Origin: Saccharopolyspora rhizosphaerae
GTDB lineage: Bacteria > Actinomycetota > Actinomycetes > Mycobacteriales > Pseudonocardiaceae
Assembly: GCF_003931915.1 (NCBI RefSeq)
Contig: NZ_RSAA01000009.1
Location: 1-64,000 of the forward strand
Length of the DNA stretch: 64,000 nt
Reading direction: 5' to 3'
The translations under genes were made by a program, and so were the position numbers. Below the pieces are notes generated by a model. It was not told the origin of the DNA. It saw only the letters and a program-made list of their open reading frames with translations, and ran no database searches. This document shows positions 56,437-64,000 of the stretch, piece after piece. The first letter of the stretch is position 1, and every line of letters starts with the position of its first letter.

Positions 56437-57284
56437 TGCACGCCAAGCTGCCCCACCCGCCGCGCTGCGCGGTGATGGGCATCCTCAACGTCACGCCCGA
56501 CTCCTTCTCCGACGGCGGGCGCTACCTGGACCGCGACGCGGCGGTGGCGCACGGCGTGGAGATGCACCGTATGGGCGCCGACATCATCGACGTCGGCGGC
56601 GAGTCCACCCGGCCCGGTTCCGAGCGGGTCGACGCGGCCACTGAGGTCGAGCGGGTGCTGCCGGTGGTGCAGGAGCTGGTCGCGGCGGGTGTGCCGGTCA
56701 GCGTGGACACCACGCGCGCCAAGGTCGCCGCCGTGACGGCCGGCGCAGGCGCCTCGGTGATCAACGACGTCTCGGGTGGGCTGGCGGACGCCGAGATGGC
56801 GCACGTCGCCGCCGACACCGGCCTGCCGTGGGTGCTCATGCACTGGCGGGGGCACAGCAAGAGCATGAACGCGCTGGCCGAGTACGACGACGTCGTCACC
56901 GACGTCCGCGAGGAGCTGCTCCGGCAGGTCGACGCGGCGGTGCGCGCGGGCGTCTCCGAGGACGCGATCGTGCTGGACCCGGGCCTGGGCTTCGCGAAGA
57001 CCGCGCAGCACGACTGGCAGCTGCTGCACCACCTCGACAGCTTCGTCGACCTGGGGTTCCCGGTCCTGGTCGGGGCCTCCCGCAAGCGGTTCCTGGGCGC
57101 GCTGCTGGCCGACGGGGACGGCACGCCGCGTCCGCCGGACGGCCGCGAAACGGCCACCGCCGTGGTCTCGGCGCTGTCGGCCGACCGGGGCGCGTGGGGC
57201 GTGCGGGTGCACGACGTGCAGCGCTCGCTGGACGCGGTCGCGGTGACGGCTGCGTGGCGCAGCGGGGGTGATCGCCGTGGCTGA
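56436..57284 (+). CDS. folP: Dihydropteroate synthase
   Basis: 282 residues. Joins p-aminobenzoate to the pterin; sulfonamide target. [26 protein letters not shown] and [12 protein letters not shown] are the substrate-binding loops. ATG overlaps the folE stop. Overlaps the folB start by 8 bases. Confidence 0.96.
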   Translation: MHAKLPHPPRCAVMGILNVTPDSFSDGGRYLDRDAAVAHGVEMHRMGADIIDVGGESTRPGSERVDAATEVERVLPVVQELVAAGVPVSVDTTRAKVAAVTAGAGASVINDVSGGLADAEMAHVAADTGLPWVLMHWRGHSKSMNALAEYDDVVTDVREELLRQVDAAVRAGVSEDAIVLDPGLGFAKTAQHDWQLLHHLDSFVDLGFPVLVGASRKRFLGALLADGDGTPRPPDGRETATAVVSALSADRGAWGVRVHDVQRSLDAVAVTAAWRSGGDRRG

Positions 57285-57666
57285 CCGGATCACGCTGACC
57301 GGGTTGGAGGTCCGCGGTCACCACGGCGTCTTCGACCACGAGAAGCAGGACGGCCAGCTGTTCAAGGTCGACATCACCGTCTGGATCGACCTCGCCGACG
57401 CGGCGGCGAACGACGACCTCGACAAGACGCTGCACTACGGCGAGCTCGCCGAGATGGCCGCCGGGATCGTCGGTGGTCCCTCGCGCGACCTGATCGAGAC
57501 CGTGGCCGCCGAGATCGCCGACAGGGTGATGGCGGACGAGCGCGCCTACGCCACCGAGGTCACGCTGCACAAGCCGCACGCGCCGATCCCGCTGAGCTTC
57601 GCCGACGTCGCGGTCACCATCCGCCGCTCCCGGCGGGGCGGTCGCGGGAACGTGGTGCCGGCGTGA
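57277..57666 (+). CDS. folB: Dihydroneopterin aldolase
   Basis: 129 residues. Begins [18 protein letters not shown], matching other actinobacterial FolB starts; GTG 57277 has GGGGGTGA 5-8 bases upstream, whereas GTG 57268 would add three residues. Catalytic Glu/Lys regions are [14 protein letters not shown] and HKPHAPIPL. Overlaps folP and folK. Confidence 0.93.
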   Translation: MADRITLTGLEVRGHHGVFDHEKQDGQLFKVDITVWIDLADAAANDDLDKTLHYGELAEMAAGIVGGPSRDLIETVAAEIADRVMADERAYATEVTLHKPHAPIPLSFADVAVTIRRSRRGGRGNVVPA

Positions 57667-58154
57667 GCCGAGCGGTCCTGTCCCTCGGCTCGAACCTCGG
57701 CGACCGGCTGAGCTACCTGCGGGTGGCCGTCGAGGGCTTCTCCGACGTCCTCGTCGCCGCCTCCCCGGTCTACGAGACCGCCCCGTGGGGCGTCACGGAC
57801 CAGCCGGACTTCCTCAACGCAGTCCTCATCGTGGAGTCCTCGGACGTCGACGAGTGGGGCTGGCTCCGCCGCGCCCAGGCGCTGGAGCAGCAGGCCGAGC
57901 GGGTCCGCGAGCAGCGCTGGGGGCCCCGGACCCTCGACGTCGACGTCGTCACGGTGGACGACGTCCGCAGCAGCCACCCCGACCTCCTCCTCCCGCACCC
58001 GGGAACCCCCCAGCGCGCCACGGTCCTCATCCCGTGGCTGGCGGTGGAGCCCGACGCCCAGCTCCCGGGCCACGGGCCGGTCGCGGACCTCCTCGCCGCC
58101 CTGCCGCGGTCGGAGGTCGACGGCGTGCGCCTCCGCGAGGACCTCCTCCTCTAA
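57663..58154 (+). CDS. folK: HPPK, 2-amino-4-hydroxy-6-hydroxymethyldihydropteridine pyrophosphokinase
   Basis: 163 residues. [32 protein letters not shown] and [10 protein letters not shown] are HPPK motifs; transfers pyrophosphate from ATP to the pterin. GTG overlaps folB by 4 bases. Last gene of folE-P-B-K. Confidence 0.95.
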   Translation: MSRAVLSLGSNLGDRLSYLRVAVEGFSDVLVAASPVYETAPWGVTDQPDFLNAVLIVESSDVDEWGWLRRAQALEQQAERVREQRWGPRTLDVDVVTVDDVRSSHPDLLLPHPGTPQRATVLIPWLAVEPDAQLPGHGPVADLLAALPRSEVDGVRLREDLLL

Positions 58155-58549
58155 GGACCCCGCCCCTCCACAGAAGACGGGGGTGCCTGGGCTCCGACAC
58201 TCCCGTCGCGCGTCCCTCCGCCCGGTGCTGTCCACGGCCCGCCCTCAAGGTGATCAGGCAGCCGAAGCGCTACCGCCGGGTTCCTGTCGCGCTCAGGACC
58301 CCGCGGTTGTCGGGGTCGGGAGATCCGCGGTGATCTTCGGGCGACCGGGGGTCCGGGGCGAACACGTGGTGCCCCGACCGAGCGGATCGTGTCCGACGCG
58401 GTGACGCACGGACCCGCGACTGCGGTTCGCCGCGACGTTGGCTGCACCCTCGGAGGCTGCGGACTGCGTGACCGGTGGGTGGGCAGGGGAGGAGTGGCCT
58501 TCGCCTGGGGAGCCGGTCGGTGGGGCGCGTGAGGTGGGATGCTGGGGGT
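58155..58549. other. 395-bp intergenic region after folK
   Basis: No gene seen. Contains GACCCCG/CGGGGTC with a 7-base loop (58297-58317), a likely terminator, and GATGCT just before the next start. Confidence 0.5.
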
Positions 58550-59035
58550 GTGTCGCCGCGACGTACTGAGGAGATGACGTTCACCAAGCCCGGGCAGCTG
58601 GTCACCGGGGGATTGGTGGCCGCTGCGGTGGTGTTCCTGGCTTGCGGTCCGGTGTACGGGGATCTCCCGCCGCTGCCGCTGCTGGCGGGAGCGACGCTGC
58701 TGCTGATCGCTGCCGTGGACGTGGTGCTGGCCTTCGTGCTGCGACCCCGCGTCCAGCGCAAACCCGGGGTGGAACCCGTCGAGGCGCTGACCGCGGCGCG
58801 CGCGGTGGCGCTGGCGAAGGCGTCGTCGCTGGCCGGCGCGATCATGGCCGGTGGGTGGATCGGCCTGCTCGGCTACCTGCTGCCGATGCTGGGCACGGTC
58901 AACGCCGCCCAGTCGGACACCGTCGCCGCCGTCATCGGGTTGGTCAGCGCGGCCGCGCTGATCGGCGCCGGCCTGTGGCTGGAGCACTGCCTCCGGAACC
59001 CGGACGAGCCGGACGAGGACGACGAGGAAGAGTGA
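58550..59035 (+). CDS. DUF3180 membrane protein
   Basis: 161 residues, four membrane helices and an acidic tail (EPDEDDEEE). DUF3180 is a conserved actinobacterial family next to folK (Rv3605c); function unknown. GTG 58550 lies 6 bases after GATGCT, a weak leaderless arrangement; ATG 58574 has GAGGAG directly against it, poorly spaced, and would drop eight residues. Confidence 0.82.
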   Translation: MSPRRTEEMTFTKPGQLVTGGLVAAAVVFLACGPVYGDLPPLPLLAGATLLLIAAVDVVLAFVLRPRVQRKPGVEPVEALTAARAVALAKASSLAGAIMAGGWIGLLGYLLPMLGTVNAAQSDTVAAVIGLVSAAALIGAGLWLEHCLRNPDEPDEDDEEE

Positions 59036-59345
59036 GTCGCGGCTGGGAGTTCAGGCACGGGCGGAGCTGTTCTCCCCCGGTGCGGGACTCAGCCGGCACC
59101 GCCGCAGGTTCTGAGCGGTTTCGTGGCGAGCACGCCGCGACGGCGTGTACCGGCGTTCATCAGGAGCGGCGCACGGAGTCCGCGGAGCCGCTCGGGTTCT
59201 GCTGCGCGCACTGCTGACCAACGCGATCCCTCAACAAGTTCTGCTCTGTTCGGCGCAGCGGCCCTTGCGTCGCTCCGGGCAATGCGTGAACGGTTCGGTG
59301 CACCTTGAGGTCTCGAACAGATAACCGCCTTGTACGGTGGTCGTC
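59036..59345. other. 310-bp intergenic region
   Basis: No gene seen. TACGGT at 59333-59338 sits 7 bases before the next ATG. Confidence 0.5.
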
Positions 59346-60170
59346 ATGTCCGAGCGCGGCACGAACGAAACCGACCCCGACACCGGGCGGTCCCACGTCC
59401 TGTGGGGAGGCGCGCTCGTGCTCGCCGCGGCCGCCACGTCGGTCCTGGTGCTCAGCGACGACGCCCGGCTGCTCCGCCTCGGCCTGATCGCTGCGCTGTG
59501 GGCCGCTCTGCTGGGCGCCTTCGCCGTGGCGCGGTTGCGCCACCGGGTCGCCGAGACCGAGCAGGTGGCGGCCGACCGCCAGCGGATCTACGAGCTGGAG
59601 CTGGAGCGCGAGATCGCCGCCCGTCGCGAGCACGAGCTCGAAGCACAGGCGGAGGCGCGGCGCCAGGCGACCGAGCAGTCCGATGCGCAGATCCGCGCGT
59701 TGCAGGCCGAGCTGACCAAGCTGCGCACGACCCTCGAGCAGGTGATCGGCGGTGACGTGCTCTTCGAGCGGGTCGCGCTGCGCGCCGAGTCCACCCGGGT
59801 CCGCTCGCTGCCGGACCGGCCGCCGCAAGGGGAGGGCACGGTCCTCCAGCAGCGTCCGCGGACGATCCAGCAGCCGGTCCAGCCGAAGAAGCAGCAGCCG
59901 GTCCCGGCCGCCGCTGCGAAGACCGACGTGATGGCCAAGCTCTCCGGCGAAGTCCCGGTGCACGACCAGTCGAAGCCCGCGTCGAAGAAGCCGGCGGGAC
60001 AACCGGTTCCGAACACCTCGGCCCCTCGCCGCCCGGACCGGTCGGCCTACCAGCGGCCGACCGCGCCCGACCCGGCCGGTGCGCACACCGCCGGAACCTC
60101 GGTCAACGACCTCCTCGCTGCTTACGGGGGTTCGCCGGACGGCCAGCGCCGCCGCCGTCGTCGTTCCTGA
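59346..60170 (+). CDS. DUF6779-like membrane protein with coiled coil
   Basis: 274 residues. Two membrane helices (about 18-37 and 42-62), a charged coiled coil (about 64-135, ELELEREIAARREHELEAQAEA) and a Pro/Gln-rich cytosolic tail ending in GGSPDGQRRRRRRS. Counterpart of Rv3604c by position. Function unknown; the plan suggests a membrane-tethered scaffold. ATG 59346 is preferred over GTG 59337 because of the leaderless TACGGT plus 7 layout. Confidence 0.78.
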   Translation: MSERGTNETDPDTGRSHVLWGGALVLAAAATSVLVLSDDARLLRLGLIAALWAALLGAFAVARLRHRVAETEQVAADRQRIYELELEREIAARREHELEAQAEARRQATEQSDAQIRALQAELTKLRTTLEQVIGGDVLFERVALRAESTRVRSLPDRPPQGEGTVLQQRPRTIQQPVQPKKQQPVPAAAAKTDVMAKLSGEVPVHDQSKPASKKPAGQPVPNTSAPRRPDRSAYQRPTAPDPAGAHTAGTSVNDLLAAYGGSPDGQRRRRRRS

Positions 60171-60228
60171 GGTTGCGAGAAGGTGACCACGGGGGCAGCC
60201 GCGAATCGCGTTCTCTAGGGTCTGGGGC

Positions 60229-61461
60229 GTGTCGAGTCACGATCACGCGGCGCCGATCGCCGACCTCTCCCGCGCGCGGCGGCTGCAGAGCCGCAAGCAC
60301 CACGCCGTCGGCTGGCCCATCGCCGGCTTGCTCCTGCTCGGCATGATCGGGCTGGTCATGTTGGGCATCACGACTTCCCGGGTGGGTGCCCTGCCCGCCG
60401 TGTTCGGCGCGGCCGCCGCGCTGCTGCCGGTCGGGATCGTGGTCGCTGCGACGGTGTGGATCGACCGCTGGGAACCCGAACCGCCGATGCTGATGATCGG
60501 TGCGTTCCTGTGGGGAGCCGGCGGTGCCACCGCCTGCTCGCTGCTGCTCAACACCACCTCGCAGTCGGTGGCGAACCTCCTGCTGGGCCAGGCGGACCAC
60601 CGCTTCTTCCTGACCGCCGTGGTGGGACCGGTGGTCGAGGAGGCCGCCAAGGCCGTGTTCGTGGTCGGCCTGTGGATGCGCCGCCGCGCCGATTTCAACG
60701 GCTTGGTCGACGGCATCGTCTACGCGTCGCTGACCGCCGCCGGTTTCGCCTTCACCGAGAACATCCTCTACTTCGGCAAGGCCTTCGCCGACGGCGGCGT
60801 GACCGGGGGAGCGGTCGTGGCGCTGTTCGTGCTGCGGGGCGTGCTCGCGCCGTTCTCGCACCCGCTGTTCACCGCGATGTTCGGCATCGCCGTCGGTTTC
60901 GCGTGGGGCGCGCGCACCCGGATCGAGCAGCTCGGTTGGCTCGTCGGTGGCTACGTGGTGGCGGTGCTGCTGCACGCGGTGTGGAACGCGGCGACGTTCC
61001 TCGGCGGCACCGGGTTCATCAACGTCTACTTCCTGATCATGGTGCCGGTGTTCCTCGGCACCTTCGCGCTGAGCATCTGGCAGCGGAAGCGGGAACAGCG
61101 CATCGTCATCGAGCAGCTGCCGAAGCTGGAGCGGGCCGGGCTGATCGCGCGCAGCGAGGTCGAGCTGCTGGCGAGCCTGACCGGGAGGCAGGGCTGGCTG
61201 CGCAAGGTCAAGAAGCGCGCGGGCGCCCAGGCCGCGAAGTCGGTGCGGGACTACCAGATCGCGGTCACCGAGCTCGCGTTCCTGCAGCACCGCTCGGAGG
61301 CCGGTCGCACCACCAGCGCCGCCCGCCGGGCTCGCCGGGAGAAGCTGGTCGAAGACCTCAAGCAGGCCCGTCGTTCGGCGGCCGGCCGCCAGGAGGCCAT
61401 CCAGACCGCGAAGATCAACCTCGACGAGCTCACCCGCCGCGTCCCCAAACCGCGTCGGTGA
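60229..61461 (+). CDS. PrsW family intramembrane metalloprotease
   Basis: 410 residues, eight or more membrane helices. EEAAK (E137-K141) with FTEN (175-178) and HPLF (H211) plus a later HAVWNA are PrsW zinc-ligand motifs; Bacillus PrsW starts cleavage of an anti-sigma factor. About 130 basic cytosolic residues (KVKKRAGAQAAKSVRDYQ) follow the last helix. The substrate here is unknown and no anti-sigma gene is adjacent. GTG 60229 has TAGGGT 7 bases upstream (leaderless). Confidence 0.87.
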   Translation: MSSHDHAAPIADLSRARRLQSRKHHAVGWPIAGLLLLGMIGLVMLGITTSRVGALPAVFGAAAALLPVGIVVAATVWIDRWEPEPPMLMIGAFLWGAGGATACSLLLNTTSQSVANLLLGQADHRFFLTAVVGPVVEEAAKAVFVVGLWMRRRADFNGLVDGIVYASLTAAGFAFTENILYFGKAFADGGVTGGAVVALFVLRGVLAPFSHPLFTAMFGIAVGFAWGARTRIEQLGWLVGGYVVAVLLHAVWNAATFLGGTGFINVYFLIMVPVFLGTFALSIWQRKREQRIVIEQLPKLERAGLIARSEVELLASLTGRQGWLRKVKKRAGAQAAKSVRDYQIAVTELAFLQHRSEAGRTTSAARRARREKLVEDLKQARRSAAGRQEAIQTAKINLDELTRRVPKPRR

Positions 61462-61592
61462 GCGGGGCTCGATCGCGTGGTTCTCGCCACCTTTGCCGTC
61501 GCGGTGTAGCCCCGGGACCCCGTGTTGGGGCTACTCTCGCGGCGCTGTCTGGTACCCGGTAGCGGGACTGGAACGGTTCTTGGAGGGAACAC

Positions 61593-62492
61593 GTGGCGAT
61601 GTCTGCTGAACCCACGGGCCCTCGACTGCGCGTGGGCATCATCTCCGCGGGTCGGGTGGGTGCCGTGCTGGGCGCCGCGTTGCAGCGGGTCGGGCACGAG
61701 GTCGCCGCGGTGTCCGGCGTGTCGGACGCCTCGCTCCGCCGCGCGGAGGAGCTGCTGCCGGGCGTGCCGATCAAGCCGCCGGACGAGGTCGCCCAGGACG
61801 CGGAACTGCTGGTCCTCGCCATCCCGGACGACGCGATCCCCGGCATGGTGCGGGGTTTGGTGTCCGCCGGTGCGCTGCACGCCTCCCAGCTGGTCGTGCA
61901 CACGTCGGGCGCGCAGGGCGTGTCCGCGCTCGAACCGGCCGCCGCGATCGGCGCGCTGCCGATGGCGATGCACCCGGCGATGACCTTCACGGGACGCACC
62001 GAGGACGTCCAGCGGCTCTCCGACGCCTGCATGGTGATCACCGCCAACGAGATCACCGGCTGGAGCGTCGCCGAGAGCATCGCGATCGAGCTGGGCATGG
62101 AACCGGTGCGCATCCCGGAGGAATCCCGCCCGCTCTACCACGCGGCCCTCACCCACGGCGCGAACCACCTGATCACGCTGGTCAACGAGTGCCAGCAGCT
62201 GCTGCGCGACGCCGGGGTGGAGGTGCCGGGCCGGGTGATGGCGCCGCTGCTGTCGGCGTCGCTGGACAACGCGCTCCGGCTGGGCGACCGCGCCTACACC
62301 GGCCCGGTGGTGCGCGGGGACGCCGGGACGGTGCGTCGGCACCTGCAGGCGCTGGGGGACGCCGATCCGGACGTGGTGCCCGGGTACCGCGAACTCGCCC
62401 GCCGCACGGCGTACCGGTCCGAGCGCAGCGGTCTGCTGCGCGACGACGTCGCGGAGCGCGTGCGCGAGGCCCTCGACGAGGAACAGGCCTGA
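61593..62492 (+). CDS. Rossmann-like DUF2520 oxidoreductase-type protein
   Basis: 299 residues. N-terminal NAD(P)-binding GIISAGRVGAVLGAALQRVGH, then a DUF2520 C-terminal domain (YHAALTHGANHLITLVNEC, RRTAYRSERSGLL). Rv3603c counterpart; always next to panC in actinobacteria, suggesting a link to pantothenate metabolism such as a ketopantoate-reductase-like role, unproven. GGAGGG site 6 bases before GTG. Confidence 0.87.
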   Translation: MAMSAEPTGPRLRVGIISAGRVGAVLGAALQRVGHEVAAVSGVSDASLRRAEELLPGVPIKPPDEVAQDAELLVLAIPDDAIPGMVRGLVSAGALHASQLVVHTSGAQGVSALEPAAAIGALPMAMHPAMTFTGRTEDVQRLSDACMVITANEITGWSVAESIAIELGMEPVRIPEESRPLYHAALTHGANHLITLVNECQQLLRDAGVEVPGRVMAPLLSASLDNALRLGDRAYTGPVVRGDAGTVRRHLQALGDADPDVVPGYRELARRTAYRSERSGLLRDDVAERVREALDEEQA

Positions 62493-62525
62493 CCGCGGCC
62501 CCGCGGCGACGATGTGGAGTCGACG

Positions 62526-63398
62526 ATGACCAACAACCCCGGTTACCAGCGCGGCGAGCTGACCGTGCACTCCGACCCGGCGGAGCTGGCGCAGGTCACC
62601 CGCGCGCTGCGGGCGACCGGGCGCCGGGTGCACCTGGTGCCCACCATGGGCGCGCTGCACCGCGGTCACCTGGAGCTGATCAAGCGGGCGAAGCAGGACA
62701 TCAACGCCGTTGTAGTGGTGTCGATCTTCGTCAACCCGCTGCAGTTCGGGCCGAACGAGGACTTCGACCGCTACCCGCGCACGTTCGAGTCCGACGTCGA
62801 GGCCTGCCGCGAAGCCGGCGTGGGCCTGGTGTTCGCGCCGACGGTGGAGGGCATGTACGCCGACGGCCGCGAGCTGTCGGTGCACGCGGGTCCGCTGGGC
62901 GAGGAGCTGGAGGGCGCCAGCCGCAAGGGGCACTTCGACGGGATGCTCACCGTGGTGCTCAAGCTGCTCACCATCGTCCGCCCCGACCTGGCGTTCTTCG
63001 GCGAGAAGGACTACCAGCAGCTGGTGCTGATCCGGAAGATGGCGCGGCAGTTCAACCTGGACTCGCAGGTCCAGGGCATCCCCACCGTCCGCGAGTCCGA
63101 CGGCCTGGCGCTGTCCAGCCGCAACGCCTACCTGGACGAGGAGCAGCGGCGCGCGGCCCTGGCGCTGTCGGCGTCGCTGACCGCCGGTGCGCACGCCGCC
63201 TCGGGTGGTCCGGAGGCGGTGCTCGCGGCCGCGCGCGAGGTGCTGGCCACCGAACCCCTGGTGGAGCCGGACTACCTGGAGCTGCGCGACCCGGAGTTGG
63301 GGCCTGCCCCGGCCTCCGGTGAGGCGCGGTTGCTGGTGGCCGCGAAGGTCGGTTCCACCCGGTTGATCGACAACGCACTGGTCCTGCTCGGCGAGTGA
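62526..63398 (+). CDS. panC: Pantothenate synthetase
   Basis: 290 residues. Condenses pantoate and beta-alanine with [15 protein letters not shown] carries the HxGH signature, [19 protein letters not shown] and [16 protein letters not shown] bind pantoate/[15 protein letters not shown] holds the KMSKS-like loop. ATG 62526 has GGAG 7 bases upstream; panD follows 23 bp later. Confidence 0.96.
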   Translation: MTNNPGYQRGELTVHSDPAELAQVTRALRATGRRVHLVPTMGALHRGHLELIKRAKQDINAVVVVSIFVNPLQFGPNEDFDRYPRTFESDVEACREAGVGLVFAPTVEGMYADGRELSVHAGPLGEELEGASRKGHFDGMLTVVLKLLTIVRPDLAFFGEKDYQQLVLIRKMARQFNLDSQVQGIPTVRESDGLALSSRNAYLDEEQRRAALALSASLTAGAHAASGGPEAVLAAAREVLATEPLVEPDYLELRDPELGPAPASGEARLLVAAKVGSTRLIDNALVLLGE

Positions 63399-63421
63399 AC
63401 CGGGCCCTGAGGAGGTCAGCG

Positions 63422-63886
63422 ATGTTCCGCACGATGTTGAAGTCCAAGATCCACAGGGCCACCGTCACCCAGGCCGACCTGCACTACGTCGGCTCGGTGA
63501 CCGTCGACCAGGACCTGATGGAGGCCGCGGACCTGCTCGAGGGCGAGCAGGTGGCGATCGTCGACGTCACCAACGGGGCCCGGCTGGAGACCTACGTGAT
63601 CACCGGCGAGCGCGGCTCCGGCGTCATCGGGATCAACGGTGCCGCCGCGCACCTGATCGAGCCCGGTGACATCGTGATCCTCATCGCCTACGGCGTGATG
63701 GACGAGCTGGAGGCCCGGTCCTTCAAGCCGAAGGTGATCTTCGTCGACGCCGACAACAAGCCGGTGGAGCTGGGCACCAACCCCGGGCACGCTCCGGCGG
63801 GCTCGGGATTGCTCACCTCCCAGGCCGACGCGGAGACCGACGACGCGGCGAAGCTGGACGCCCTCCTCCAGCAGCCGGAGAGCTGA
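63422..63886 (+). CDS. panD: Aspartate 1-decarboxylase proenzyme
   Basis: 154 residues. Makes beta-alanine for PanC. The self-cleavage site is G24-S25 in HYVGSVTVD, giving a pyruvoyl group. TGAGGAGG lies 7 bases before ATG 63422. Slightly longer than E. coli PanD by an acidic tail. The type III pantothenate kinase expected next in mycobacteria is not within the window. Confidence 0.96.
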   Translation: MFRTMLKSKIHRATVTQADLHYVGSVTVDQDLMEAADLLEGEQVAIVDVTNGARLETYVITGERGSGVIGINGAAAHLIEPGDIVILIAYGVMDELEARSFKPKVIFVDADNKPVELGTNPGHAPAGSGLLTSQADAETDDAAKLDALLQQPES

Positions 63887-63937
63887 CCCGGTTGCCTGGT
63901 GGTCGCGTGCCCCGCAGGGCAGTCCGGGCGGGAGGAA

Positions 63938-63969
63938 CCCCGGAAGGGGTGGGCGCAGCGGTTCCGGGG
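63938..63969 (+). terminator. Possible panCD terminator
   Basis: CCCCGGAA (63938-63945) pairs with TTCCGGGG (63962-63969) around a 16-base loop, 51 bp after panD. No gene is identifiable in the last 114 bp of the window. Confidence 0.45.
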
Positions 63970-64000
63970 ACTCCGCGCGCCGTTCCCGATGCGTGCCGGT

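Overview
The window is about 64 kb of high-GC actinobacterial chromosome. Gene order follows the conserved Mycobacterium tuberculosis block Rv3600c-Rv3667 almost gene for gene, and proteins have pseudonocardial character (a Saccharopolyspora-like genus is my inference, not proven). Promoters support this placement: at least eight genes start 6-7 nt after a TANNNT -10 hexamer, the signature of leaderless actinobacterial mRNAs. There is no rRNA, CRISPR array, insertion sequence or integrase.

Layout: (1) 0-12 kb: acs start; an Rv3662c-like protein with a nucleoside hydrolase; then a cell-wall recycling block (murQ-murR, a divergent NCS1 transporter, and a nagZ-namZ-amiE-like operon) inserted between two genes that are near neighbours in mycobacteria. 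A structured noncoding RNA candidate, syntenic with Ms1/MTS2823/scr3559, follows the SerB-like HAD gene. (2) 12.7-21 kb: ssd and a compact Tad/Flp pilus locus (tadA, tadB, tadC, a DUF4244 pilin, two TadE-like genes), a degenerate primase-polymerase-like protein and an MrfA-type DECH helicase. (3) 21-30 kb: proton-pumping pyrophosphatase, a lipoprotein, a WhiA-like protein, topA and DNA polymerase III delta'. (4) 30-46 kb: an accessory stretch with a frameshifted pseudogene, secreted or anchored proteins, tRNA-Thr(CGT), a PPOX enzyme with a perfect palindromic operator candidate, a serine/threonine dehydratase, a TetR-reductase pair, DUF2637 and DUF1266 proteins, a cystathionine lyase/synthase, an M23 peptidase, a SLATT-like four-helix membrane protein, a secreted protein with 87-bp tandem repeats and a rifampin phosphotransferase-like enzyme. 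(5) 46-64 kb: ppa, a D,D-carboxypeptidase with an exceptionally long acidic N-terminus, a DUF2342 zincin, tilS, hpt, ftsH, folE-folP-folB-folK, DUF3180, a coiled-coil membrane protein, PrsW, a DUF2520 protein, panC and panD.

Functionally the window combines peptidoglycan turnover (NagZ, NamZ, AmiE-like, MurQ/MurR, M23, DacB), pyrophosphate removal (HppA, Ppa), DNA maintenance (TopA, HolB, helicase), folate and pantothenate synthesis, purine salvage (nucleoside hydrolase, Hpt) and a pilus export machine. The items most worth a second look are the Ms1-like RNA, a cluster of DnaA-box-like 9-mers next to ppa (with a further perfect box before ssd), the WhiA-like protein without an obvious HTH, the degenerate PrimPol protein and the oversized DacB.
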